Origin: Gigaspora rosea
Lineage: Eukaryota > Glomeromycota > Glomeromycetes > Diversisporales > Gigasporaceae
NCBI GenBank assembly: GCA_003550325.1
Contig: QKWP01001169.1
Location: forward strand, 87,057 to 151,056
Length of the DNA: 64,000 nucleotides
Direction of reading: 5' to 3'
Every line of letters begins with the position of its first letter. Position 1 is the stretch's first letter. Of this stretch, positions 12,018-22,766 are shown one piece after another. The notes under the pieces are model-generated. The model saw only the letters and a list, made by a program, of their open reading frames with translations. It was not told the origin of the DNA and made no database searches. The position numbers and the translations under genes are program-made.

Positions 12018-12605
12018 TTATTTTGCTCTTACTCCTCGTATAGTTTCTTGGAGTTGTAATCCTGTATTATTCCTATATAAATTGTTCAATAAAGTGACTG
12101 TTTCTTGCACTGCGTCAGTATTATTGATTCTGTTTTGGTTTGCAAATAATGCTGCGTTTGTTTGTATTGCTACAATGGCTGCTGGTTTATTATTTCTAGG
12201 CTGTTTAAAGGTACATTGCCTTGGGTTCTATGTTGTCTTCCAATATTTTCTTTAAGAGTTAATAGTTCTCTTTCAGTGTTTTGTAAGTATTGGAGAAAAA
12301 ACTTTGTTGTCTAAGTCTTTGAGATATTAATCCTTGTTAGTAAATTCTCAGTTGTGCGAAATTCGAAATTGGGTATGAACTTTTTCTTTGTGAAATTTGT
12401 TGGTTCTGTCTCATCTAATATTATGTTCAAAAGGATCTGGTCCTTTTTTTCGATATTTAAATGAGTTTTCACAAGGTATATTTTGTTTTTTACAATTGGT
12501 ACAGTTTTCAGAGTTGATTTTGGTATAGTATATATGTTTAGCTCTACAATAGTTGCAAGATTTGGTAGCCCTTTTATGGTACTTATGAAATCAGTTTGAC
12601 TTCAT
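12018..12605 (-). pseudogene. Zn2Cys6-like binuclear cluster protein, decayed
   Basis: From the minus-strand ATG at 12605 the frame encodes SCNYCRAKHIYYTKINSEN then CTNCKKQNIPCEN. This is the spacing of a fungal Zn(II)2Cys6 DNA-binding cluster, C-x2-C-x6-[C]-x7-C-x2-C-x6-C, except that the third cysteine is Tyr (TAT, one transition from TGT). Such domains bind CGG-type DNA half-sites in fungal transcription factors. After the cluster come Gln/Ser-rich sequence and a C-terminal segment ending IRGVRAK at 12018. Stops (TGA after MKSN, TGA in HNIR-stop-DRTNK) and at least one frameshift make it non-functional. A host-type regulator inside a mobile block is unusual. Confidence 0.55.
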
Positions 12606-12629
12606 GCCATTTTTAAAGGGGTTTATCCA

Positions 12630-12950
12630 TGTTTAAATAAGTTTTCAGTTCATAGGAGAGAATATGATTTCAAATTCATGTGATTGACTTTGCCAGATTA
12701 AATAAATGTTAATAGAGTAATATATTGTAAACTGTGGTTGTCTAGGCCACTTATAGTAATTGTCATTCTTAGTGTAGTGCTCTACTCATCGCACACCACA
12801 GTCATGTCCTTCCTAGAAATGACACGCCCTTTTGTACTTTTTTAATAAATAATAGACATATTTTGATTTACATTATAAAATAAAATATAAAATATAAAAT
12901 AAATAGATAAATAAATAAAGTTTAGATTTATCGTGATAGTCAATCTTCGA
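12630..12950. other. Non-coding gap between decayed genes
   Basis: AT-rich sequence with a TAAAATA/TAAATA simple-repeat run around 12880-12930. No coding frame, inverted repeat or RNA gene was recognised. It separates the coiled-coil protein gene from the Zn2Cys6-like gene. Confidence 0.5.
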
Positions 12951-12953
12951 TAA

Positions 12954-13770
12954 TCACATCTTGTCATCCTCTGTTTCATCATCTCCATCAGATGATCTTA
13001 CTTTTCAATTAATTCTTTTCTGATGCATTGGTTTTGCCATGAAAATGTATCCATTGCTGTTACATTTCGTAATGCTGTTGTCATTTCAGGGTTGTCGAAT
13101 GGTACCCTTAAAAATGCATAGTCCAGTTGTCTATCAGCAGTTCTTTTCTTTCTCATAGCAAAATTATAATTTGCTACTTTATCTTCCATAGTTTCGTCTT
13201 CTAACTGTTTGACTTTTCTTTTGAGTATGTAGTTTTCTTCTCGTAATTGTACCACACTATTTTCTAATATTTGAACTCTTCTTGTTAAACTTTGTATATT
13301 AATTAAGTTTGTTCATGCCACAGGTAAACTTAATCTTCTAAAGATTTGTTCAAGTTCATTGAACCTTTCTTCAAGACTTCTTTCAGGTTCATTATTAATT
13401 TCTTCTATATTTTCTTGGGGTGGTAGTAAAGGTTCAAATGGTCATAGTCTTTCAGAATCCAAGAGCACTTCTGTGAATTCTTCTTCAGTTATTTCTAAAA
13501 TTTTGTTCATGGGTCGTAATTCGGGTTGAACAGGTATTAAATTTTGGGGGTGTATCTACAAATTCTGAAGTAATAGTTGGGATACAGGTAGCAAGTTTCT
13601 AGGTTCTGCTTCTTCTACAATTGGTGATGTTTCGCTATCAATAGTAGCTTTCTTTCTTTGCTTAAACCTTGATGCTTTTTTTATGCTATCATCTTTACAT
13701 CTTTCACAAAGAATTGTAATTTCTACATTAGGTAGTTATATTTCCTGTTTTTTATTCCAAATATCTGTTT
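12954..13770 (-). pseudogene. Coiled-coil protein with C-x2-C start, decayed
   Basis: The upstream part has ILCERCKDDSIKK followed by a basic run (ASRFKQRKKA). An acidic linker follows, then a long heptad-rich region (IQSLTRRVQILENSVVQL, then REENYILKRKVKQLEDE) typical of a dimerising coiled coil. The best open part is 13255-12998; a one-base shift at its end joins an acidic tail SSDGDDETEDDKM ending at 12954. In-frame stops sit at likely Trp or Gln positions. A basic segment followed at a distance by a coiled coil recalls bZIP-like or Gag-like proteins, but no family match is claimed. It may continue from the zinc-finger gene upstream. Confidence 0.4.
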
Positions 13771-13848
13771 CTATTAATTTTCTTGTAGAATGATACAATT
13801 GTTATATCCTATTGCCATTATGCCATACTTTTCATAGAATCGATATAG

Positions 13849-15640
13849 TCAATATATATTTTTTTTCCATTCTTTGATTCTTCTTTCTGCTTTGTAATCT
13901 TGGTATGGTTCATGGGTTGCTTTTAGTTCTAAGAAATATTCATAGCATAGTCCTGCTAAAAGGTGATCAGGCCTTTTTGGCATGAGACAGTTTTCGCAGA
14001 GTATGACATTCCTGTCTCTTCTCCTTGCCATAAGATCATTTGCTACTTGTGAAGTGGTTATGCCAATGTCATATGTTATGTCTTCCCAATTGTCAAAGTG
14101 CACATTTCTTGCATAGTAGTTATATATATCAGTTGATATTTCTCTTGTGGCAAGGTTGAGTCTTCTTAGAATTAATATTTCATTCCATCTTGTTCATGGT
14201 GTATCTTTAAGATGTAGTATAATCATTGATTCATTAATTCTGATATCTTTATGGTACATATTTCTTGTGGTAGTTTGGACGTATTGATACATCCTGACGT
14301 CTATTGGTTGAAAACCATAAAGATAGTAGGTGTTATACACTAACTTCTCTTCATATGTACAAAAGTAGTTCTGGAAGGAGTCACATTTGAAATGCTTTTT
14401 CTAGCCTTGCTTTTTGCAAAGAAAGCATTCTACAAGTTGATTTCTTCCAATCCCTTTGGCATATTGGGAACTTCTTTCATTAGCGATAGGTAATTTTTCA
14501 GTATAATTTCTATAACAAATTTTGCACACAAGTATTTTGTCAAAATATTTTGCATTATAATGCCTGGGTTCTACCAGGACCCCGAAGAACTCTGATACAA
14601 CTCAGATCTGAGTTTGTATAATTTTAGCAGTGTTTTAGCTAAATTGATATATAAAATAGAGCAAAAATTAAAAATTTACTATGTAAAAATGCAACTTTTG
14701 ATGAATTTCTATACAAAATTCCCTTTTTTAGAATCATCTGAGTTGTATCAGAGTTCTTTGGGGCCCTATTCTACCCTTTGTTCAATATCTTGATAGTAAT
14801 TATTTAATAAATAAAGGCTTGCTTGCCCACTAGAGTCCTATGACATTCACTACAATGATAAATGTAATTACTGTTGGTATATCCACATGTGCATTGACCA
14901 TTAATGAATGTTGCTAATGCTTCTGTGAAGTCACATGTTCTTCCATTGTGGTTAGTATTACAAAGATTACATGTAGATTCTTCAGAGGTTTTGGATGGTC
15001 CTGCTGTAGGTACTTCTTCTTGAGGATTAGGAGTTTTTCTTCTAAGGATAGTTTTTGGTCTATTATCTGTATAGCATTGAGGGCACTCAGTTTTTTATGC
15101 CCAAATTCTTTACAGATACAATATTGGTTCTGAGGGCACTTTTTGTTAAGGTGTCCTTTCTTGCCGCAACTCTGCAGGTAATTTCTTTGATCGGTTTCTT
15201 TTTGGTACAATTGTGTTTTTGGAGGTCAGTTCTTAATCCACACTTATCTTATCTTGCAAAATAAATGATTGGAGTTCAATGGTTAATAGGATTTGCTCTA
15301 GTAATTTGAGCAGATACTTCTTGCCTCCTAGTTGGTTTGCATTCATATATTTCAGGATCTCTAATATAACTATCACAGCCAGGCAATAATTGGGTCCTTG
15401 TTGAGTCCGTCTATTAGATTCACTGTTGTTCATTGGTTGTTGTTTCCATTATTGTTAGCATTTTCTTTAAAGATTCTTTTAATAGTAGGTATGGTTAGGT
15501 AGATTATTTCTTTTTGTCTTTGTTTTCTTGTTTTGAGGGTTTCTTAAGTTTATTTGATATGTTCTGGATATCCTTTGAAGTTAAAATCAGGTGTCTTAAA
15601 TAGAAGTTTTTTATCTATGATTTGCATTTCCATTTACAAA
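13849..15640 (-). pseudogene. Multi-zinc-finger protein interrupted by a MITE
   Basis: From about 15640 (MEMQIIDKKLLFKTPDF) the frame runs through two retroviral-type knuckles (CGKKGHLNKKC, then CICKEFGHKK) and a C-x2-C-x3-H-x4-C knuckle (CNLCNTNHNGRTC). A ribbon-like CTCGYTNSNYIYHCSEC follows, then VCKICYRNY, VECFLCKKQG and a final CENCLMPKRPDHLLAG with CYEYF, in which the last expected Cys is Tyr. This suggests a nucleic-acid-binding, Gag-like or regulatory protein. A 192-bp element with an 8-bp duplication (14576-14767) splits it; the coding reads on across the repaired site. Several frameshifts are present. Confidence 0.5.
14576..14767. mobile_element. hAT-like MITE with 32-bp TIR
   Basis: Ends are AGGACCCCGAAGAACTCTG... 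on the left and the complement AGGGCCCCAAAGAACTCTG... on the right, about 32 bp of inverted repeat with few mismatches. Flanks GTTCTACC (14568-14575) and ATTCTACC (14768-14775) are an 8-bp target duplication with one mismatch, as for hAT-type elements. No ORF. It sits inside the multi-zinc-finger pseudogene. Its AGGACCCC end is shared with the element at 20736-20922. Confidence 0.85.
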
Positions 15641-15740
15641 TTTTTAGTAACATTTCCTTCTATTGTTTCCTCATCATGAAGTGTGTTGTTATCATGCATG
15701 CACTCGATCAGCACTTTTCACAGATCTGTTCCAGATTTTT

Positions 15741-16720
15741 TTATCTGTCTTCTCCAAATGAATTCAGATAAATGAAATGGTAGATCTTCCTTTTTCTATT
15801 CCTTACTGGGATCGCATCCTTTAGCACATGCCATGTAGCTTCAATACCATTGGTGTGATAGACTTTGATATTGTTAGTTATCTTATTATATTCCCACGCA
15901 CTGAACCCATGTTTGTGATTGACAGCATGGTGTTGCATTCTAATCTTTTATAAATGTTGGTATATCCTTTCCACATGTCTGAATTAGTGATACCACTGAA
16001 ATTGATTTTTGAAAAAGGCCTATTTCGTCTTCATTAGAGAAAATTAAAATTTTTTATAAGGAGGAGCAAATGAAATTTATATAGATATGTTCCTTATAAT
16101 TTTGTCTATTCAAAAAAAGTATCAAATAATTTCGTCTTTCAAGTATAATAGGTTAAAAACAATTTCGTTTTCAAATTTTAATTTCAGGTTTTAGAACCCG
16201 AAATAATTTCGTCCTCATGTATAGTCTGAATATATTATAGATCTGGGATGGATATACTCCCAGATATAGTAAAGTAAAGTCTTCTGCGATTAATCATTTA
16301 TGATTGTTGCAAATATCTTCTTTTGCAGAGTTCTTTCTTTTCTGCCAAATACCCATACGGTTTCAATTTTTTGTTTTCCAAAATAGGGATTCGTCTATTT
16401 CAACTATGATATCAGGTCCTCCTATTTTATTATCTATTTCTTTAATTTCCTGGGTGATCATTTTTCTATATATACGTGCCAATGCATGACAGTTGTTTCA
16501 GCAAGTCCTGTGAACTTGACTATCGATTTATGACTCATCTTGATAAGCTATAAATATTCTAGTTCAAGAAGCTTGTTGTATAGTAATCTGCTTTTCATGA
16601 GCACAGTTCTGTTATAGATCAATATTTTCTTTCAGCAATTCCTATTTGGATATTCAAATAGTTTATTCTTGATTTTCATATCTCTTCCGTATTTGATACA
16701 AACTTATTCCTGTGGTATGA
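15741..16720 (-). pseudogene. ISXO2/IS1595-like (Merlin-type) DDE transposase
   Basis: The family cuts and joins DNA using a DDE/DDN-type catalytic centre. On the minus strand I see a helix-turn-helix-like region (IVKFTGLAETTVMHWH), then VEIDESLF with the first catalytic Asp, WVFGRKERT, HPRSIIYSD joined to MWKGY (second Asp, SDxWxxY), AVNHKHGF, and HTNGIEATWHVLK (family signature HTN.iE..W..lK). A 239-bp element splits the SD and MWKGY parts; both halves carry SD because it lies in the 8-bp duplication. Stops and shifts inactivate it. It lies directly downstream of the RNase H, where a retroelement integrase would normally be. It may be a separate Merlin element instead. Confidence 0.7.
15985..16223. 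mobile_element. hAT-like MITE inside the transposase gene
   Basis: The 8-bp sequence GTCTGAAT flanks it exactly on both sides (15977-15984 and 16224-16231). Ends are TAGTGATACCACTGAAATT and, inward from the other side, TATACATGAGGACGAAATT: a weak inverted repeat sharing TA....AT......GAAATT. The interior repeats ACGAAATTATTT four to five times. Removing it with one flank copy restores an uninterrupted HPRSIIYSDMWKGY segment of the transposase. Confidence 0.8.
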
Positions 16721-16899
16721 TCAGTTTTTCTTTAAGATAGGTTAAACATTCTTTCTTTTTTTCAAAAATTCATATTAATCTATAGTAAGGTGGTACTTGT
16801 ATTTTCATTTTCTAATTTAATTAGTAATTATTAGTGTTTGAGCCATGTGAACTACTAGTGGTTTTATAGCTGTATTTCTGGTCTTAACTTTTCCAGATA

Positions 16900-19800
16900 C
16901 TTCTTTTTCTTTATTTTTTATTCCATTTTCAGCATTACAATTTGTTTTCCATTTTTGTTGGTACTCATTTGTCTGCTGAGCCAATCTGCTATATAATTAT
17001 CTTTTTCCGGAATTCTTTCTATAGTCTAGTGAAAGTCTTTGAGTTTGATTATCCATTTTTGTATAGTATCATTTCATATTATTTTTTCTGTTGCATCAGA
17101 TATTCCCGTATTATCAGTTCATACTATTATGGGTTTATTTCCAATATATAATATTGCAAATTAGTAAGATAATAGTATATTGCGTACAGTTTTTTCTGAG
17201 TTGTGCCCCATAGTCTTTGAGTGGGTATAAGAGATTTTGATCCAAATTCAATTATCTTTTTTTCAGATTTAGTTTCATATTCAGCTCTTTTAGCTTGTAC
17301 TTTTTTAGTTTTATAATGGGCTAAATTAGAGTTATTTTAAAACTGCACCAATTCCGTCATTTGATGCGTCAGTTTCTAGAATTAGTTGATAACCTTTCTT
17401 TGGATAGGTTAGAGCTATAGCGTTTGTTACTTTTTTAATCAGTAAATCAAATGCGTCTTGACATTCTTTAGTCCATTCAAATTGAATATTGTTCTTTAAC
17501 AAATTATATATTGGTTGAGCTATTTGTACAAAATTCTGAATATAATGCCTAAAATAGTTCATAAATTCTGTAAATCTTCTTACTCCATTTACATCAGTTG
17601 GTGGCTTTAATTTCTTAGCTTCTTTAATTTTAACTTGGTTAGGGTGAATTTTTCTGAATTCTACTAGATGGTTCAAGATTAATGCTTTCATTACCATGAA
17701 TTCACATTTGTTTGGTTTCAGACTCATGCCTTCTTTTCTATACAATCAACTACCATTTTAATATGTAATATGGCGAATATGTTCATCAACATTATCATTT
17801 GCAATTGTTAAATCATCCATATAAACATATATGAATAAAAAATTTCTAAACAGTTCATACATATATCTTATCAAATATCCAGGTGCATCTTCAATCCTAT
17901 AGGTAAAACATTCCATTCAAATTTTTCTATGCAGGAAAAAAAAATGGTCATTTTATGCTTATTTTCTTCTCTTAGTATGAATTAGTGATAAGCCGCAGTA
18001 AAATCTAACATAGAGAATATCTTGTGCTGGGCTAATTGTTGTAACATTTTAATTATATTAGGAATTTCATATAGATCGTCTTCTAAGTATTTATTTAATT
18101 TAGTGTAGTCTACTACAATATAGTATGATCCATTCTTCTTTTGTATAATTATTAATAGTGAGACCCATACTGCTTTAGATGGTTTTATAAACTCTTGTCT
18201 TCTAAGATCATCAAAGAGTTTATTAGCTTGTTCAATTTTATTTTCAGAGTATTGCCTTGGCATTTTAGCTTTGTCTCTAAAAGGTATGTCTTTTCATTAC
18301 AATTAAGTATAAGCATAATTGGTTCAAACATTTTTTAATTATAAGTAAGGTTTTTCATATTTTTTTCAACATATATTGATATATTTTTGAAATAGGTAAT
18401 AGTAGATTTCTATATTGTACCATAGTATTTTTTAAAAGGATTTCGAGTCTTTCTTTTTCAGTCTTTTCTTTTTCATTGACTTTTAATTCTCCTCAAAATT
18501 TTTTATCTTTCTTGGATGTATTAACATCAAATATTTCTTTAACTTTTTCAATATTGCCGATATGGTATCCTTTCGGTATTATTGCTATTTTATCTGAATA
18601 ATTGATCATCCAGATTTTTGAATTATTAATTATTCTGTTTTGTACTACTATTCTATTTTGAGCGATGTGAAGAGGTGTTTGTATAAAGTAATTGCCTTTT
18701 TTAGTTACTTTGACTAGTGTTCATGTATAAGGTTTTAGATTACATTGTTGGTCCGTGCATATTGGTTTTCCTGTACCAATATTGGGTAATATGTTTTCTT
18801 ATTTATTATAAATATATGAAAGTTCTTTATAAATAGTACATTTTTTTCCTTTTTGTGCAATTCTGGGTTGATATCTTGAATGTATTTCTATATTGAATAC
18901 TTCAATACTATCTGTTTCTTTATTTTTGTCTTTATTTTGTCCTATACCTAACTGTGCTTTTGTCTTGGAGATAATGGTGTCAATTTAGGTTGGTGTGGCA
19001 AATTGCTTTGCGACTGTGTATATTGTTTTGGTATTTGTGTTTTAGATAATGGTATAATAGGATATCTTGTATTATAAGAATCAGTTCCTTTTCTATAGAA
19101 TTCTTCAGGTATTTCATTGCTTGTAGGTGCATTCATTGCTTGGTCTTTTATTATATTTTTCGCAATATAGATGATGATGCTCTCTTCCTTCCAAATATCG
19201 TTTGTATAGGTAATTTTACTACATTTGGTAGGTACGTTCCCATCCTTTAGATTGGTTCAATTGTTGTGTTGGTATAACAGGTTTATTAGACTGTTCATAA
19301 ACCATTTCTTCATCCTGTTAGATATTTATTTCTGGTAACCAGTGTTTAAAATTCAATATTCTCATGGTTTTCAATAAACATTTGAATTTTTTTAAGAACA
19401 TTGATATTTAGAAAAGGTTCTCTTATTTGATGGTTCAAAGAGAACATTTATAAAATTTTTATGTTCTAGAATTATTAATAAGAACAATAAATTATATAAA
19501 ATGTTTATCAATTTGATAATGTAATTTGATCATGACAAATTCTGTATAAATATATATATGTATATACATATGTATATATGCATATACATACTATGTATAG
19601 CACATATATTTAAAGTTGCACAATATAGGTAACAAATAAATATTAAGAAAATCATCTTTAAAGATTTTTAAAATAAAACTTCATTAATTGTGCAAGTGTA
19701 TTATTATTGTATAAACTTATATAGATAATTTGTGTCAAATAATAAGCTAATACTAAGCAAGCAAAAAGATACAAAGTATTTGTTAGTATGAAATTTAAAT

Positions 19801-20723
19801 AGTTAAATAACAAAGTAATTTGATTCTAATTTATTACAATAACCAATAGTAGCATCAGTAAAATATTATAGAAAGTCTTGTTTTATTATAAGCAAATATG
19901 AAAAGCACTTGAAATTTAAAAAATTATTGGAAATTGAATTGTATAATATATTGTGTTATGTTGAAAAAATATAAAGAATTATATACAAACTTTAAAAAAT
20001 TATTAATAGATAAGTTTGAACTTAGTATGTGAATTGTAAGTATAGAATATGAACATTTATTAAAAATTAATATTCATTTAATATATAATGAACATTAAAA
20101 AGTTTTTGAGAACAATAAAAATTTAAATTATGTTCTTTTGAGAACATAACTTTAGATTTGAATTTTAAACACTGCTGGTAACCCTTTATTACTTATACTT
20201 GAGCAATCTATCAGTTTAGATATATTAGGTATATTTCTTGTATAAAACTTTGTCTAGGACTAATTCACCGTAGGTATCAGTATTTCTCCAGTTTGCATTT
20301 CTTGATAATCATTCCAATAGCTATTATATTAGATATATAGTATCTATATAGTTTGGGCTATATTGACTTGGGTATGTAACTAGTGATTTTTAATATTGAT
20401 TTGTTAAGTCTAATGCAGAGATATTACTATCACTTCATCCAGATCTTGTTTGTATTTGGGAAGTGCTAGCTTGTTCTTCTCATACTTCTTTTAATAACTT
20501 TTTGTTTAGTTTAATATTTTGTTCATTATACTGATTTGGATGAAGTTATCTTCATTATCACTATCATTGTCTTTATCTTTTGATAGTATTGGTTTAAACT
20601 GATTTGTAACATGGTCTACAATATTTTCATCCACTGTTTCTATTTCAAGCAATAGTAATTCTGTTTGTGGGTCACTTATTGTTTCTTTTTTAATTGACTC
20701 TGGGCTTTCCTCTTTTGCCTATT
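16900..20723 (-). pseudogene. Ty3-type pol: linker, reverse transcriptase, RNase H
   Basis: The minus-strand frame starts with an acidic linker (ESIKKETISDPQTELLLLE), then a region with IPKGYHIGNIEKV that resembles pre-RT linkers of Ty3-type elements. RT follows: GSYYIVVDYTKLNKY, FSMLDFTAAYH with the first catalytic Asp, WNVLPIGLK, and the catalytic YMDD (YVYMDDLTIAN, about 17825). Then come the thumb and RNase H (LILETDASNDGIGAVLK, VWTDNTGISDATEK, and RIPEKDNYIADWLSRQ ending about 16960). Many stops (TGA at Trp-like, TAA/TAG at Gln-like positions) kill it. No retroviral HHCC/DDE integrase follows. Two small elements are nested (19340-20174, 20736-20922). Confidence 0.8.
19340..20174. mobile_element. 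hAT-like non-autonomous element, 835 bp
   Basis: Perfect terminal inverted repeat CAGTGTTTAAAATTCAA, the classic hAT CAGTG start, lies at both ends. It is flanked exactly by CTGGTAAC at 19332-19339 and 20175-20182, an 8-bp duplication. GTTCTC/GAGAAC motifs recur near both ends, as expected for subterminal transposase-binding sites. AT-rich, no ORF. It interrupts the pol polyprotein: removing it with one CTGGTAAC leaves a continuous frame through KGLPEINI...QDEEMVYEQSNKP. Confidence 0.92.
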
Positions 20724-20735
20724 CCACTAGGAAGG

Positions 20736-20922
20736 AGGACCCCTAAATACATTTATATCACATTATTTTTTTTATATCACCTTTGGTTGTACACTTAATA
20801 ATACAATTTCCTAAAAAACATAAGTGTAACTATACAATTTTGCCATTTTAATACTAGTAAACATAGTAGATATCACGTCAATTATCATGACGAACATTTT
20901 TTATAATCTATTCAGGGGTCCT
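20736..20922. mobile_element. hAT-like MITE, 187 bp
   Basis: Ends are AGGACCCCTAAATA and, from the other side, AGGACCCCTGAATA. The flanks are TAGGAAGG (20728-20735) and TAGAAAGG (20923-20930), an 8-bp duplication with one change. No ORF. Removing it rejoins the minus-strand frame KYMTFLVE-stop-AKEESPESIKKE. It shares the AGGACCCC end with the element at 14576-14767. Confidence 0.85.
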
Positions 20923-20949
20923 TAGAAAGGTCATGTATTTTTGATTAGC

Positions 20950-21800
20950 TTTGCTTCTAATATTTTTCATCTTTATCAGCTTCAGTTATTGAGTTATTAT
21001 TATCTTTTCAGGTTTTGTTTTCTTTCTGAATTCTTCTGTTGATGTATCAAGTGCTTCTTTGGCTTTTTCTCGATATTGCCTCTCTTGTTCTTCAATCTCA
21101 TTTTTATAATAAGGTTTATTTTCTTCATTTTGGTCATTCTAATAGTTTATAAATTTGTAAACTTGTTGCATATCTGTTATACTTGGATCATTATATATTT
21201 CTTGCGGTATTGTTTTAATACTTTTTATAGTATCCACAAATCTTTTAGCTTTTCTAGCTGACATATTGTTTACATTATCGAATCTCATTTCGATATCTGT
21301 AAGGTCTCTTGCTAAATCTTCTATATCATGCAGAAATTCTTCTGATTGATTATTCACAATTTTTGCTTTTATTTTGCCTGTATTACTTCTGATGTTACTC
21401 ATCATTCCTCCTAAAGTGGGTGTTCTAGGTGTTTTAGGTGTTCTTGGAGGTGTTCAATTTACTTTTTTTGCTATTTTGCTGAATAACTGATTAATTCGAT
21501 ATTGTATTGTCCAAGTTTCTCAGTTTGCATTTGTTTAGCTTCTTTATCATGTTTCTTATTGTGATATTTTTCTTGGCTTTCTAATGTAAGTCTTTTCATT
21601 GTTTCTGTTAAGTAGGCTACTGATTCTGTAAATCCTACTAGTCCATTTACTGGTGTTTCTTCACTTATAGTGATGTCTTAAGGTGTAAGCATATATTTCA
21701 TTCCTTTCATTGGATCCCATTTATCTAGGTTTTTTAAACTTTGTTGTAATGTTTTGTCTAGTTCTCTGTCTGATGTTATCATATCGCTAGCATAATATCT
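20950..21800 (-). pseudogene. Unknown helical protein segment(s), decayed
   Basis: Minus-strand frames encode DMITSDRELDKTLQQSLKNL and GLVGFTESVAYLTETMKRL, then after shifts MMSNIRSNTGKIKAKIVNN through a Glu/Lys-rich helical stretch to 21139 and on to about 20950 (EEQERQYREKAKEALDTS). There is no recognised domain. The segment lies between the endonuclease IV and pol regions and may be part of one polyprotein. In-frame stops include TAA after KYMLTP. Confidence 0.35.
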
Positions 21801-21808
21801 TAATATTT

Positions 21809-22717
21809 TTATCTCATTGACTTGTTCTTTTTGTCAAATTCTGTTTTCCTTAGTGTTTCAACTACTGCTTTACTAGTATACTTTATTATTATTTCAAATA
21901 TTTTTTGTAGTAATTGTCTATACATTATGTGTGCTTGCAAATCTTGTCCATTTCCGAATATTGTTTGTTTAATTGTGCGGCCGTCTCTTAATGTGCGTTG
22001 CTTTGTTACATTATTTAAGTGGAACAACTTAATTTTATTACCATATTTGTGAAGTACTTCTTCATATTCTTCTAGAGTTTTTCCAACTCCTGCTACAAAA
22101 TAATGTTGAGTATCGAAACATATTTTTTATCTATCCTTGGAATATTGTTATTTTGATAATCTTTTTTTCTTTCCGTATACTACTTCGTATCTTATCCAGT
22201 TCTTGAATAGTTGCACCATAACATTTACTAGACGCTGAGTTTTCTAATAGTATTACTATGTCAGTGTTCTTTGTTCTTTTAAGTATTTCCTCGAGGTTTT
22301 GTTTATCTTCATCCTTATTTCTATCTTTGGATGTCCCAATATGTAATACGTAGTATTTGGATCCTATGTTATATGCTCTTTGTATTTCTTCTGAAATATG
22401 TTCTGTTTTCCAATTTATTTTACATTTGGTTGTATGAGTTTATCACTTATAGATAGTCCTATTAATGCATGTATTATTATTTCTAATTGTGCTAACTTGT
22501 TACCTTCAATAATTCTAATATCATTTTGCACATCAGCATTTCTTGTATGTAATGCTAACCATTTAGTCATCATATCATTTTCTTTTTGATATAGTTCTTT
22601 ATATTGCTGAAATGTTTGAATTAAATTACTTCTGGTTTGTATTACTACTTCAACTATTTCGTGCCAGGTGCCATTGCACGTTAATCCTATTTGCTTTTTG
22701 CGCTGCTTATTTTTCAT
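21809..22717 (-). pseudogene. Endonuclease IV-type AP endonuclease, decayed
   Basis: Endonuclease IV (Nfo/Apn1 family) is a TIM-barrel metalloenzyme that cuts DNA 5' of abasic sites. Visible family landmarks in order: KKQIGLTCNGTWHEIVEVV (start strand), IIIHALIGLSISDK (like VHaPYliNLas), YYVLHIGTS (VLHpGs), IVILLENSASSKCYGATIQE (LENtAG...G..feE), FDTQHYFVAG (lDTcHafaAG), KLFHLNN (HLNDsk) and IFGNG (IG.G). Several Zn-binding residues (His, Glu, Asp, His) are therefore in place. Stops in 22400-22560, a frameshift near 22130 and a stop near 22128 inactivate it. It lies between the protease and pol regions of the block, an unusual position. Confidence 0.7.
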
Positions 22718-22766
22718 ACATTGTTCATAAAATATGCATAGCGCTTCATTGTTAATATAAGCTTGG

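Noticed and set aside
21809..22717. Origin of the endonuclease IV from an inserted large DNA virus
   Set aside because: No other large-DNA-virus gene (capsid, DNA polymerase B, packaging ATPase) was recognised nearby; neighbours are retroelement genes.
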